The position numbers and the translations under genes are program-made. From Porticoccus sp. W117 (GTDB taxonomy: Bacteria; Pseudomonadota; Gammaproteobacteria; Pseudomonadales; Porticoccaceae), in NCBI RefSeq assembly GCF_030341905.1, contig NZ_JATAAF010000004.1:129001-193000 (forward strand): a DNA stretch of 64,000 nt. Direction: 5' to 3'. Shown piece by piece: positions 34,276-43,245 of this stretch (position 1 is its first letter; each line of letters opens with the position of its first letter). A model generated the notes under the pieces. The model was not told the origin of the DNA. It searched no databases and was given only the letters and a program-made list of their open reading frames with translations.

Positions 34276-35850
34276 ATGACAGAAGCAGTTTTACAGATTC
34301 CAACTCCAACCTTACATCAGCGCCACCTGCCTTCTACAGCCAGCGGCATTCCCTTGGTGATGCTCCACGGCTGGGGGGCTGATAGCAGCATTTTTGCCGA
34401 GTTTGCCCAAAGTCTCGCTCAACAACGCCCGGTTATTTTGGTGGACTTGCCAGGTTTTGGTGGTAGTCAACAGTGGTTGCAGGTGGGCCTTGATGAGCTT
34501 TTGGAAATACTGGCGAGCCAATTGCCGCCGCAATGCCATATGCTGGGCTGGTCTTTGGGAGGCATGGTGGCAACGGCTTTTTGTGCCCGTTTCCCGGAGC
34601 GGGTGGGCAAGCTGGCGACGCTGGCCAGCAACGCGCGGTTTGTTGCCAGCAGCGAATGGCCCAAGGCCATGGAAGCCAGCACTTTTCAGCAATTTTGCCA
34701 GTTCTTTGAACAGTCTCCGCAGGCATGCCTGAAACAGTTTATTGGCCTGGAATCCCAGGGCGATAGCCAACAACGGCAGCTTTTAAAAACGTTGCGGCCT
34801 TTTGCTCAGGTGGATACCAACAGCAACTGGCAACAAACGCTGGCGCTGTTGGGGCAACTGGATAATCGCGATGCACTGGCTGCTTTGTCCATCCCGGGCC
34901 TGCATCTATTTGGTGAGAATGACGCCTTGGTGCCCGTGACGGCCGTTGCTGATATTGATGCGCTCAATTCAGGCCAACAAGTGATGGTGATTGAGGGGGC
35001 GGGCCATGCCATGCATTTGTCGGTGCCACAGCGAGTAATCGAAGCCGTAGAGCAGTTTTTATCGGATTCCCGCTTGAGCAAACAGCGTGTGGCGGATTCT
35101 TTCAGCCGCGCTGCCAGCAGTTACGACGCCGCCGCCGACCTGCAACGCAAGGTGGCGGATAGTGTGGCAGCACTAGTCCCTGAAAATACAGCTCCACAGT
35201 CCACTTTGGATGTGGGCTGCGGTACCGGTTATCTGTACGCAAGGGTGCGCGAACGGTTCCCGCACACCCAGCTCACTGCTCTCGACTTGGCTCCCGGCAT
35301 GCTGGAATACGCGCAGAGCCATCGCCCGGTGGCAGACCGCTGGCTTTGTGGCGATGCAGAGGCGTTACCCTTGCCAGACAACAGTGTTGATCTGGTGGTT
35401 TCCAGCCTGACCTACCAGTGGTGTGAACACCCCCAGCGATGGGGCGCTGAACTGCAGCGAGTGCTCAAGCCCGGCGGTGTGGCAGTGCTCAGCACCTTTG
35501 GCCCTGGCACTCTTGGGGAATTGCAAAAAGCCTGGCAGGCGGTGGACGATCAGGTTCACGTTAACCGCTTTGTACCCTTGGAGCGGCTGCAACAACAGTT
35601 ACAAGCCGCCGGATTGCAGTGCCAACTGACGACCGAAACCCTGTGCCCCCGCTACGACGATTTGAAATCCCTGATGCGCGACCTCAAGGCCATTGGTGCC
35701 CACAACGTCAATCAGGGGCGCCCTAGTGCGCTCACCGGCCGCCAGCGTATGCGTGCCCTGGTGGATGCCTACGAACAGTTCCGCGACAGCCAGGGCCGTC
35801 TGCCCGCCACTTATGAAGTGGTGTATGGGGTGGTTCGACGTGAGATGTAA
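34276..35850 (+). CDS. bioHC: Bifunctional BioH-BioC fusion
   Basis: A 524-residue fusion of two enzymes that frame pimeloyl-ACP synthesis. Residues about 1-262 are an alpha/beta hydrolase (BioH, pimeloyl-ACP methyl ester esterase) with nucleophile S93 (GWSLGG), D216 (FGENDALVP) and H244 (GAGHAMHLS). Residues about 265-524 are BioC malonyl-ACP O-methyltransferase with SAM motif LDVGCGTGYLYARV (311-324) and the opening RVADSFSRAASSYDAAA. The same fusion is known in Saccharophagus. ATG 34276 has AGGGA upstream. The stop lies in a GACGTGAGA-type repeat shared with the bioD start. Confidence 0.94.
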   Translation: MTEAVLQIPTPTLHQRHLPSTASGIPLVMLHGWGADSSIFAEFAQSLAQQRPVILVDLPGFGGSQQWLQVGLDELLEILASQLPPQCHMLGWSLGGMVATAFCARFPERVGKLATLASNARFVASSEWPKAMEASTFQQFCQFFEQSPQACLKQFIGLESQGDSQQRQLLKTLRPFAQVDTNSNWQQTLALLGQLDNRDALAALSIPGLHLFGENDALVPVTAVADIDALNSGQQVMVIEGAGHAMHLSVPQRVIEAVEQFLSDSRLSKQRVADSFSRAASSYDAAADLQRKVADSVAALVPENTAPQSTLDVGCGTGYLYARVRERFPHTQLTALDLAPGMLEYAQSHRPVADRWLCGDAEALPLPDNSVDLVVSSLTYQWCEHPQRWGAELQRVLKPGGVAVLSTFGPGTLGELQKAWQAVDDQVHVNRFVPLERLQQQLQAAGLQCQLTTETLCPRYDDLKSLMRDLKAIGAHNVNQGRPSALTGRQRMRALVDAYEQFRDSQGRLPATYEVVYGVVRREM

Positions 35851-35853
35851 GAC

Positions 35854-36555
35854 GTGAGACGAGAGACGAAAAAAACCTTCTTTATCTCTGGCACTGACAC
35901 CGATGTGGGCAAAACACTGGTCGCTGCAGGTTTGCTCTACGCCGCCAGTGCAAAAGGTTTAACCACCGCAGCCATCAAACCAGTGGCGGCGGGGTGTGAG
36001 CAGACCGAGGATGGATTGCGCAATAGCGATGCCCTGATGTTGCAAGAAGCGGCGACGCTGAAACTGTCCTACCAGCAAATAAACTCGGTGGCACTGCAAC
36101 CGGCCATTGCCCCTCATATTGCCGCGGAAGAAGCGGGGCAGCGTTTGCAGGCGACACGCATCACCGGTTTTTGTCGCGGGGTGTTGATGCAGGGGGCGGA
36201 CTTTACCGTGATTGAAGGTGCTGGTGGCTGGCGTGTGCCCCTCAATGGCCGGGAAACCGTCGCTGATATTGCCATAGAGCTAAACACGCCGGTGGTGTTG
36301 GTGGTGGCGATGAAATTGGGCTGTATCAATCATGCGTTACTGACAGCCGAGGCCATTCGCCGCGATGGATTGCCTCTGGCGGGTTGGGTAGCCAATCGGG
36401 TAGATGCACAGATGAGCCGCTTTGAAGAAAATCTCGCCACCCTGCAATCGTTACTGCCAGCGCCTTTGCTGGGGGTGGTGCCACATCTGGAAAATCCTGA
36501 CCCACAGCTGGCGGCAAATCATTTGGATATTGAGCCGTTGTTGTCGGCCAGCTAG
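35854..36555 (+). CDS. bioD: Dethiobiotin synthetase
   Basis: A 233-residue P-loop enzyme that closes the ureido ring of dethiobiotin with CO2 and ATP. The Walker A-like motif is FISGTDTDVGKTLVAAGLLY near the N-terminus; IKPVAAGCE and IEGAGGWRVPL are family motifs. The start is GTG 35854, three bases after bioHC. The first codons (MRRETK) are formed by a GACGTGAGACGAGAGACG repeat that also spans the bioHC stop. bioA is not in the window. Confidence 0.93.
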   Translation: MRRETKKTFFISGTDTDVGKTLVAAGLLYAASAKGLTTAAIKPVAAGCEQTEDGLRNSDALMLQEAATLKLSYQQINSVALQPAIAPHIAAEEAGQRLQATRITGFCRGVLMQGADFTVIEGAGGWRVPLNGRETVADIAIELNTPVVLVVAMKLGCINHALLTAEAIRRDGLPLAGWVANRVDAQMSRFEENLATLQSLLPAPLLGVVPHLENPDPQLAANHLDIEPLLSAS

Positions 36556-36585
36556 ACTGCAGCGGATTACTACAGGAACACATCG

Positions 36586-36774
36586 ATGCGCAGCGAAGAC
36601 GAACTCTACCCGGAAGACCTGGAGCGGGTACGCAAAGTCACCACCAGTGGCGTTCACTCTGTAAAACGCCAGCCGTTTCGTTTCTGGCGACTGCTGTTAG
36701 CTGTGTGGCTGGTGATTTTGTTTATGAGCGGCATGGCATGGCTGGTGGCGCAAAAAGTGGGCCTATTGGTGTAG
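36586..36774 (+). CDS. Small membrane protein, DUF3094-like
   Basis: A 62-residue protein with one C-terminal membrane helix (about 34-58, WRLLLAVWLVILFMSGMAWL) after a charged N-terminus (DELYPEDLERVRKVTTSGVH). Size and layout (acidic start, VKRQPFRFWRLL, helix) resemble the DUF3094 family found near bio genes in pseudomonads. AGGAACACATCG precedes ATG 36586. It follows bioD by 30 bases and may be the last gene of that transcript. Function is unknown. Confidence 0.75.
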   Translation: MRSEDELYPEDLERVRKVTTSGVHSVKRQPFRFWRLLLAVWLVILFMSGMAWLVAQKVGLLV

Positions 36775-36792
36775 CTGAAAGCGAGAGGACGG

Positions 36793-37455
36793 ATGGCTAC
36801 CAAAAAACGGATAAAATTTCTTGCTGGGCATGATTATGGAACAGGCGGTACAGCTATGTTTATTTATGCTGATAGCGTTGAGCAAATGAAAGATATGTTC
36901 CCAGGACAAGGAGATGGCTTTTGGGATGGTGATGTTGACAATCATCCCACAGTGCTGCGCTCTAGTTCAGCTGGGCGCCCCCTAAAAGAATTCGATATTG
37001 ACGACGAAGTAATTCAGAATTGGTCAAAATTATCAATAGGGTCTTACCAACATCACCCTAATCCGAGATGGCGTAATTACCAAGGATCTTGGCCCGAAGG
37101 AAAGGTTGTTGATCCTGATAAATGGAACCCGTTAGATAACAGGTTTTCACCCTATGCCTCGATGCTCGAAAAGTTCGCAGAAAGCCATCAGCTCAGAATT
37201 AAACGTTATTATCACGGTCAGCCTTGCTGGAGCTTTTACGTTAAACCTTCAGTTGAAGAGCATGCTAAGTTAGATTTACATATTAATGACTTCGGTGACA
37301 TGTTATTGAGCACTTTTTGGTGGGTCGATGATAATAGCTCTGGTAGTGTGCATAGAGAATTAAAAATACGAGAAAGTACTCCGATAACTGATGATGGACA
37401 GTTGGCTTTGCTTATGGAGCGTCAACTGAATAAGATTTTGAAGAGTACGATTTAA
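36793..37455 (+). CDS. Hypothetical protein, AT-rich gene
   Basis: A 220-residue soluble protein that I do not recognise. It has a good ribosome binding site (GAGAGGACGG) before ATG 36793. There is no signal peptide or membrane segment. Notable stretches are KKRIKFLAGHDYGTGGTAMF at the start, HHPNPRWRNYQGSW, and many aromatic and acidic residues. The gene is AT-richer than the bio genes before it and the GST after it, suggesting independent arrival. Confidence 0.6.
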   Translation: MATKKRIKFLAGHDYGTGGTAMFIYADSVEQMKDMFPGQGDGFWDGDVDNHPTVLRSSSAGRPLKEFDIDDEVIQNWSKLSIGSYQHHPNPRWRNYQGSWPEGKVVDPDKWNPLDNRFSPYASMLEKFAESHQLRIKRYYHGQPCWSFYVKPSVEEHAKLDLHINDFGDMLLSTFWWVDDNSSGSVHRELKIRESTPITDDGQLALLMERQLNKILKSTI

Positions 37456-37571
37456 TACTATGCCGAAATCTGGTGCTAATGAGTAAGCATCTTTAGCTTG
37501 ATCTAGCACAGGACATTTTTCGATTTTCTGTTCTATGCTTTGCTTAACAGTGATAAAAAGGGAACAAAGCA

Positions 37572-38243
37572 ATGAGCATCTATACCGACCCTATTCTGGT
37601 TATCGGCAATAAAAATTACTCCTCCTGGTCGCTGCGCCCTTGGCTGGCGATTCGCAAGGCGGGGGTACATGTAGAGATTAAACGGCTGCCTCTGGATACT
37701 GAGGAATTTGCCAGGGAAATTGGCAACTATTCACCCACTGGCAAAGTACCAGTATTGGTTGATGACACTCGCACAGTGTGGGACTCGCTGGCCATCTGTG
37801 AATACATCAGCGAAAACATGGACGAAGGCCACCTGTGGCCCCCCAACTACGCCGAGCGCGCCTGGGCTCGTTCTATTAGTGCGGAAATGCACTCCGGCTT
37901 CCCCCACCTGCGCAATGCTATGCCCATGAATTGCCGCGCTACCGGGCGCACAGTGCCGATGACCGACGGATTGGAGAAAGACATTGCCCGCATTGACCAA
38001 ATCTGGACAGAGTGCCGCCAAAAACACGCTCATATTGGCCCCTGGTTGTTTGGCGGATTCACTATCGCCGATGCCATGTACGCGCCGGTGGTGCTGCGCT
38101 TTAACACCTACGGTGCAAACCTCAGTGACGATTCCAGGCAGTATATGCAGCACGTGCTGAACGATCGGGATATTCAGCAGTGGATGGCGGATGCGGCGGA
38201 GGAAACTGAGGTTGTGGCGGCGGATGAGGCGGGGGAAGAATGA
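37572..38243 (+). CDS. Glutathione S-transferase family protein
   Basis: A 223-residue cytosolic GST-like protein. The N-terminal thioredoxin fold (about 6-85) carries NKNYSSWSLRPWLAIRKAGV with the probable catalytic Ser, and SPTGKVPVLVDD with the cis-Pro. WDSLAICEYI holds the glutathione-binding residues. The helical C-terminal domain contains GPWLFGGFTIADAMYAPVVL. The gene overlaps the following secreted-protein gene by four bases (ATGA). The substrate is unknown. Confidence 0.92.
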   Translation: MSIYTDPILVIGNKNYSSWSLRPWLAIRKAGVHVEIKRLPLDTEEFAREIGNYSPTGKVPVLVDDTRTVWDSLAICEYISENMDEGHLWPPNYAERAWARSISAEMHSGFPHLRNAMPMNCRATGRTVPMTDGLEKDIARIDQIWTECRQKHAHIGPWLFGGFTIADAMYAPVVLRFNTYGANLSDDSRQYMQHVLNDRDIQQWMADAAEETEVVAADEAGEE

Positions 38244-38707
38244 GGGTCGCATTTATAGTTTTTCTCATTTTGATGCCAATTTTGACCTGTGCGGAGATTA
38301 ATTTTCCAAAAGAGTGTCCAAGGAAAGGAGATATGGCCGTAATCGAGGATACTTCCAAGTGGGCAGATGTCTGTTTTAGGGCAGTGAATGGGCGTGACCC
38401 AAATAGGGATTTAGGGGAAGCGAAAACAATTTACAGAGATGTAGATTTGGATGGTGTGCGTGAAAAACTTGAGATTCGCGGAACCGGCAATAGGCTCAAA
38501 CAAATATATGTATTTAAACTGGCTGAAAGTGGGTATTTGTATACGGGTTGCTTGCCTGCTCATCCTAGTTTTTTTGTTGCAAAAAATATGAATGATGAAG
38601 TGCTTATACTCAATGTGTTTTCTATGGGTAGTGGTCATATTGAGTTACAGGAAATCAAGTATATTGATAATGAATATAAAATTGTTTCTGTGGCTCGAGC
38701 TCATTAG
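38240..38707 (+). CDS. Hypothetical exported protein, AT-rich gene
   Basis: A 155-residue protein with a signal peptide (MRVAFIVFLILMPILTCA). The mature part has three Cys residues near its start and middle (PKECPRKGD, DVCFRAV, YTGCLPAH), which may form disulfides, and DVDLDGVREKLEIRG, an EF-hand-like or FG-GAP-like stretch. I do not recognise the family. The start overlaps the GST stop by four bases, which implies translational coupling despite the AT-rich composition. Confidence 0.6.
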   Translation: MRVAFIVFLILMPILTCAEINFPKECPRKGDMAVIEDTSKWADVCFRAVNGRDPNRDLGEAKTIYRDVDLDGVREKLEIRGTGNRLKQIYVFKLAESGYLYTGCLPAHPSFFVAKNMNDEVLILNVFSMGSGHIELQEIKYIDNEYKIVSVARAH

Positions 38708-38713
38708 TTGTTT

Positions 38714-39541
38714 ATGGTTTTTTTTGAAACTAACGAAGTAGCTGTTCGTATTTGTGTTTTCGCAAGCATATTTATACTGATGGCTCTATTGGAAACAATA
38801 TTCCCCAGAAGGCAACGTGTATTGCCCAGAACTCGCCGCTGGCTGACCAACTGGGGTTTGGTCATTATCGATGCTCTGACTTTACGAGTTGTTTTTCCTA
38901 TATTGGCTGTGGGTGTAGCAGTTATTGCCTCACAAAAAGGCTGGGGGTTATTCAATATTCTGGCTTTACCTTTGTGGTTGGAAATAACCCTGGCGGTGGT
39001 GCTTCTGGATTTGCTGATCTACGCCCAGCATGTGCTGTCTCACAAAGTGCCTTTGCTGTGGCGCCTGCATAAGGTGCACCATGTGGATCGGGATATCGAC
39101 GTCACCACGGGCGCCCGTTTTCATCCTTTGGAAATTCTCTTTTCCATGGTTTACAAAATGCTCTGTGTGTTGCTTGTGGGGCCAGCAGCAGCAGCGGTGA
39201 TTTTATTTGAGGTGATTCTGAACGGTTCCGCTATGTTTAATCACGCCAACGTGCGTTTGCCGAAGAAGCTGGATGCGTTGCTGCGTTCAGTCATTATTAC
39301 CCCGGATATGCATAGAGTTCATCACTCAGTCATTGCGGGAGAGACTGACAGTAACTACGGCTTTTTTCTGTCGTGTTGGGATCGCTGGTTTGGCACCTAT
39401 GTGGAAGAGCCTCGCGATGGTCACGATGGTATGACTATTGGCCTTGCCGTTTACCAGGATAATCGCCCGGCTTCTTTGTGGTGGAGTTTGTTGTTGCCGT
39501 TCAAGCCTGTTCGACGGTCGCGGGTGACTGGCAATGAATAA
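38714..39541 (+). CDS. Fatty acid hydroxylase / sterol desaturase superfamily protein
   Basis: A 275-residue membrane di-iron enzyme. The histidine motifs are visible in order: HVLSH (in YAQHVLSHKVPLLWRLHKVH), HKVHH, HPLE after ARF, HANVR and HRVHHS. Hydrophobic segments lie at about 8-28, 46-70, 78-98 and 140-165. Such enzymes hydroxylate or desaturate lipids. ATG 38714 is chosen; a TTG at 38708 is possible. The end overlaps the next gene by eight bases. Confidence 0.88.
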   Translation: MVFFETNEVAVRICVFASIFILMALLETIFPRRQRVLPRTRRWLTNWGLVIIDALTLRVVFPILAVGVAVIASQKGWGLFNILALPLWLEITLAVVLLDLLIYAQHVLSHKVPLLWRLHKVHHVDRDIDVTTGARFHPLEILFSMVYKMLCVLLVGPAAAAVILFEVILNGSAMFNHANVRLPKKLDALLRSVIITPDMHRVHHSVIAGETDSNYGFFLSCWDRWFGTYVEEPRDGHDGMTIGLAVYQDNRPASLWWSLLLPFKPVRRSRVTGNE

Positions 39542-40085
39542 ACGGCGCTTGCCTCAGATAGCAATAATCGCTGTGGTATTCGCAGGTTTGATTGTCGCTG
39601 TATTGTTAGCAAACAAGCCTCGATTGGAAGACATTCATCAGACGATTTTGGCGGACTACCGCAACGTTGAGCATATATCCGCAGAGCAGTTAAAAGCCCT
39701 TGAACCGGGTGAACTGGTTATTTTTGATGTGCGCGAGGACAGTGAGTTCCTAGTCAGCCATATGGACGGTGCTTTACAGGTGGAGCCAGGACTTTCCGCT
39801 GACGAGTTTATGGATCAATACGGCAATCAGCTGGTGGGGAAAACCGCGATCTTTTACTGCTCGGTAGGGCGGCGTTCTTCAGCATTGATATCCGATTTGG
39901 CGCCAAGGCTGTCGGTAACGACCAAGGCCTATAATCTGAGCGGAGGTCTGTTCCAGTGGCATAATCAGGGGCGTGAACTGGTGAACGATGAGGGCGAAAT
40001 GATTCAGGCAATTCACCCCTACAACCGTTATTGGGGCCAGTTGATTGTGGATAAAAGTGCCATTCGCTTTGATGTGGATGACTAA
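39534..40085 (+). CDS. Membrane-anchored rhodanese-like protein
   Basis: A 183-residue protein with an N-terminal signal anchor (about 8-26, IAIIAVVFAGLIVAVLLA) and one rhodanese domain (about 45-155). The sulfur-accepting Cys is C109 in FYCSVGRRSSA. The domain opens with LVIFDVREDSEFLVSHMDGA. It is likely periplasmic. The start overlaps the hydroxylase gene by eight bases, and another rhodanese follows 78 bases later. Possible roles are sulfur transfer or lipid-linked redox chemistry. Confidence 0.87.
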   Translation: MNKRRLPQIAIIAVVFAGLIVAVLLANKPRLEDIHQTILADYRNVEHISAEQLKALEPGELVIFDVREDSEFLVSHMDGALQVEPGLSADEFMDQYGNQLVGKTAIFYCSVGRRSSALISDLAPRLSVTTKAYNLSGGLFQWHNQGRELVNDEGEMIQAIHPYNRYWGQLIVDKSAIRFDVDD

Positions 40086-40163
40086 CCGTCTGAATAATTA
40101 ATGTCATGAAATTGCTTTGTTGCGCTGGCAATGACAACAATTTCTTTACCAAGGTAAATAACG

Positions 40164-40580
40164 ATGAAGAAAGCAATCCAATGGTTTTTGGCGGCGATGA
40201 TATTTGCCTGTGCAGTTGTCCAGGCAGACGTTGCAGACGAGGTTGGTCAACTGAAAAATGGCATTCGCCATCTGGATGGCCAGCAGGCCGGCCAAGTAGT
40301 TGAACAACACCCGGAAGTCTTGGTGTTGGATATTCGCACCCCGAAAGAATTCGCTGAAGGCCATATTGCCGGAGCGCTGAATATCGATTACTACAGCGAT
40401 GACTTTAAACAAAACCTGTCACAGCTGGACAAAAGCAAAACCTATCTTGTGCACTGCCGCTCCGGTGGCCGCAGTGGGCGCTCCTTAAAATTATTCAGGG
40501 AATTGGGTTTTGAAAAAGTTATTCATCTCGATGGAGGCATAAAAGCCTGGAAATCGCAGAGCTTGCCGCTTGAGAAATGA
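40164..40580 (+). CDS. Periplasmic single-domain rhodanese
   Basis: A 138-residue protein with a signal peptide (MKKAIQWFLAAMIFACAVVQ, cleavage after ADV) and one rhodanese domain. C98 is in the active loop HCRSGGRSG. LVLDIRTPKEFAEGHIAGAL and LDGGIKAWK are standard rhodanese segments. Length fits PspE-like secreted rhodaneses. It probably forms a pair with the anchored rhodanese upstream. A hairpin follows the stop. Confidence 0.9.
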   Translation: MKKAIQWFLAAMIFACAVVQADVADEVGQLKNGIRHLDGQQAGQVVEQHPEVLVLDIRTPKEFAEGHIAGALNIDYYSDDFKQNLSQLDKSKTYLVHCRSGGRSGRSLKLFRELGFEKVIHLDGGIKAWKSQSLPLEK

Positions 40581-40590
40581 TTCTATTTAT

Positions 40591-40619
40591 TTTTTCGGCA
40601 TATAATGAGTGCCGAAAAA
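40591..40619. terminator. Probable terminator hairpin after the rhodaneses
   Basis: TTTTTCGGCA pairs perfectly with TGCCGAAAAA around nine bases. It is 10 bases after the rhodanese stop. The plus-strand tail is only weakly T-rich (TTATAT), so strength is uncertain. Confidence 0.6.
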
Positions 40620-40755
40620 TTATATCTATATTGATTAATCATCATTCTTCTGAATAAATCTATTAAGCTATGAAGTAAGGCAATAATACAGTTTGTGTTC
40701 TTGCTATATTATTTTGATATTTAAAGATTATTGGAAGCTGTTAGAGATAATAATT

Positions 40756-41769
40756 ATGAACTTGAAGTTGGGTGTTTTTGTGATTGGCTTCGTTCTCTCT
40801 TTTTCTGTTTTCTCAGATGAAAGTGAAACTTCCGGGTTAACTCATTATGAACAGATAACGTTAAAATTACTGCTTTCAGACAATATAGAAAATCTGCGCC
40901 TTGGGTTGAGAAATGTTATATATAACCACGCTGATCGAAGGTCTTTGCAAGATGTTGTTGCCCATATCTTTACGGAATACGAAACTGGGGGCAGGGTATT
41001 TCATAAGGATACATTTGCTTTGATTCTTCGTGCCCTTGGTGAGAGCAGGTCAAAGAGGTATGCCCAGCTTATACAATCGGCTGTTGATCACAAAGAAAGC
41101 AAGGTCCAAAAGTACGCGCGCAAGGCAGTACGAAAGCTCAAACGCAGCGATCCGGCTTTTGTAGCCAGTGCTGGATGGCGGGATATGGCCCAAAGCCTTG
41201 TTTTGTCATCAGGAGGTGAAAAGTCAGGTAGGTTGAGTGATATTCAGCGGGATACTCATGTAAATGATGTTGCGAGCAAATTGGGTGTTCCAGACAGGGT
41301 TGGAGTCACATTCCTAAGTAAGCATAAACCGTTTGTTGGGACAATTCGTCATCCATTTTTAACATTGATATATGAGGATAGAGGCCGCGTTGTATTTAAT
41401 TGGCTTCGGAGTGAATGGTTGGTACATCGCGTGGAACCGTCGCGCCATGCTGAAAAAAGCGCAGGGGAGTTTGCCAAGGATATTCAGTCTGGCTCTGGGC
41501 ATTATTTACGTGTGCTGGCGCGCCAGATGTACGAGGCAAGAGAGAATGATCCGGAAAAAATCGCTTTAATTATTGATCGCATCCGCCGAGATATACACAC
41601 AAAAGACCGCAATCTAGTTGATGCTTTTTCCTGGTTCTGCAAGACCATTGGTCGAACAGAGGAAGAAGGGTATCGAAACTTCCTTCTTGAAGTGGCAGAT
41701 AAGGCGAGTTCAGCAAAATTACGTCGGCATGCTAAATCGTCGATAAAACTGATTGGTGCTACCCGTTAA
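40756..41769 (+). CDS. Hypothetical exported protein with HEAT-like helices
   Basis: A 337-residue protein with a signal peptide (MNLKLGVFVIGFVLSFSVFS). The segment about 40-130 is helical with HEAT-like pattern (LKLLLSDNIENLRLGLRNVI, HKESKVQKYARKAVRKLKRS). The region about 150-225 holds VASKLGVPDRVG and LTLIYEDRGRVVFN. I do not recognise the family. ATG 40756 is chosen for the signal peptide; the frame extends 21 codons upstream. AT-richer than its neighbours. It is convergent with the protease gene, seven bases apart. Confidence 0.6.
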   Translation: MNLKLGVFVIGFVLSFSVFSDESETSGLTHYEQITLKLLLSDNIENLRLGLRNVIYNHADRRSLQDVVAHIFTEYETGGRVFHKDTFALILRALGESRSKRYAQLIQSAVDHKESKVQKYARKAVRKLKRSDPAFVASAGWRDMAQSLVLSSGGEKSGRLSDIQRDTHVNDVASKLGVPDRVGVTFLSKHKPFVGTIRHPFLTLIYEDRGRVVFNWLRSEWLVHRVEPSRHAEKSAGEFAKDIQSGSGHYLRVLARQMYEARENDPEKIALIIDRIRRDIHTKDRNLVDAFSWFCKTIGRTEEEGYRNFLLEVADKASSAKLRRHAKSSIKLIGATR

Positions 41770-41776
41770 AAGTTAC

Positions 41777-43234
41777 TCAACGAATAATCTTTATCCACTC
41801 ACCGGGCTTTGGTTCCCCTCGGGAAGGGTAGCCGTTGATAATGCGTAGCTCCTGTTCGCCAAACTGCCCCAGTTTTAAAAACTGCGACAGTTTTCTGAAG
41901 GTGACTCCTTCCTTGGCTTTTACGTAGCTGATGGTTTTGGTCTTGCCCGCCGCCAGAGCGCGGGTTGATATGGCCCGAAAGCTGCCGATGACTTTGCCAA
42001 AGTGTTCTTCGCCCTGCTTGGCGTCACCACCTTCCAGTACATCGCCGCGGAATACAACGGCGTAGCGGCTGTGATAGATCACCGCGATGCGCTGTTGTTT
42101 GCCATCGGCGGTAGTCACGTAGCCACGGCTGCCGTTGAGTTTGGCCTGGGTGAAATCCTCGGCTTTTTTCAGTGTTTCGCCCAGTTTGTTTTTGATGTAC
42201 ATGCGCGGGGTATCTCTGGTGCGCGCTTGCACGTCGATGGTCATGCGGTAGTGCTGGTCGGCGTCATTACCGGTATAGGTTTTGTCTTTGCCGATAAATT
42301 GCCAGCCATCCGGGTGGTCAAACTGGAATTTGAGTTTTTCGTCTTTGACACGGTTTTTACGGGGCGGTGGGGCGCGGAAATTGGTGCCCCAGGGCAGGCC
42401 ATTGGTGGCGATACGAAATGGGGTGACATTGGCGTCTGCGTCCAGCCCTTCTGACAGTTTGCCCGCTTCGGCCACCACTTCCAGCAGGCGTTTGTCATTG
42501 CGCGGGTGAGTGGCGAACAGGCCGTGGTAGGACTGTACTTTTCTACCGGTTTCCCGTGCCTTACGTTTTTCCAGGTTTTCGTTGTCTTTGAGCAGCGAAA
42601 TCACTTCGATCATGGCGCTGGGTGGGTAACCAGAGTTAAACAAGAACCTGGCCCCCAGCTGATCCGCCTCCAATTCCATATCGCGGCCGTAACCGCGTAC
42701 CACAGTTTGGCCCCACAGAGAGCTGGCTTCTGCCACGTCGCCGCTGCCAGTGAGCACGCCTAGAATGCCGGAAACAATATTGCTGGTGGTGTTGGCCCGG
42801 TTCTGCCGCGCGGCGTGTTTGGCGGTAATGTGCCCCACCTCATGGGCCAGTACCGCGGCCAGTTGGGCTTCACTGGTCATGTAGCTGATCAGGCCGCGGT
42901 TGATGTAAACGTAGCCGCCGGGGGTGGCAAAGGCGTTGATGTCTGGGCTGTCGATAACCGTAAAAACGTATTCTTCGTCGGGGCGGTCAGAGCCGGCAAC
43001 AATGCGGTGGCCCACTTTGTTGACGTACTCCACCAGCCTGGGTTCTTCGTAAATGGCGGATTCGGCGATGGTCTGGTCGTAAATCTCTTTACCGATTCGC
43101 GCGTCCTTTTTCGACCAGGCGTGAGCCGAAACGGAAACAGCCAGAGCACCAATAGCGAGCAGTGCAGTTAGCGTGCGACGTACGACCTGCGACGTGCGAC
43201 CATTCAGATTCGAAGTGATTTTCTTTCTGCCCAC
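41777..43234 (-). CDS. Periplasmic M48 family metalloprotease (BepA-like)
   Basis: A 485-residue exported zinc protease. Signal peptide at about 18-38 (TLTALLAIGALAVSVSAHA), zinc motif H131-E-V-G-H135 (VLAHEVGHITAKHAARQ), third ligand E187 in ELEADQLG. The C-terminal half (from about 270) is beta-rich with no TPR helices, and the end (LGQFGEQELRIINGY, PGEWIKIIR) looks like a binding domain, unlike Escherichia coli BepA. Residues 12-21 (GRTSQVVRRT) are encoded by a GACGTGCGAC-type intergenic repeat that has become coding. The start is GTG 43234. It is last of the minus-strand envelope cluster; it may cut or quality-control the other exported products. Confidence 0.9.
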   Translation of the reverse strand: MGRKKITSNLNGRTSQVVRRTLTALLAIGALAVSVSAHAWSKKDARIGKEIYDQTIAESAIYEEPRLVEYVNKVGHRIVAGSDRPDEEYVFTVIDSPDINAFATPGGYVYINRGLISYMTSEAQLAAVLAHEVGHITAKHAARQNRANTTSNIVSGILGVLTGSGDVAEASSLWGQTVVRGYGRDMELEADQLGARFLFNSGYPPSAMIEVISLLKDNENLEKRKARETGRKVQSYHGLFATHPRNDKRLLEVVAEAGKLSEGLDADANVTPFRIATNGLPWGTNFRAPPPRKNRVKDEKLKFQFDHPDGWQFIGKDKTYTGNDADQHYRMTIDVQARTRDTPRMYIKNKLGETLKKAEDFTQAKLNGSRGYVTTADGKQQRIAVIYHSRYAVVFRGDVLEGGDAKQGEEHFGKVIGSFRAISTRALAAGKTKTISYVKAKEGVTFRKLSQFLKLGQFGEQELRIINGYPSRGEPKPGEWIKIIR

Positions 43235-43245
43235 GACGTTACCTG

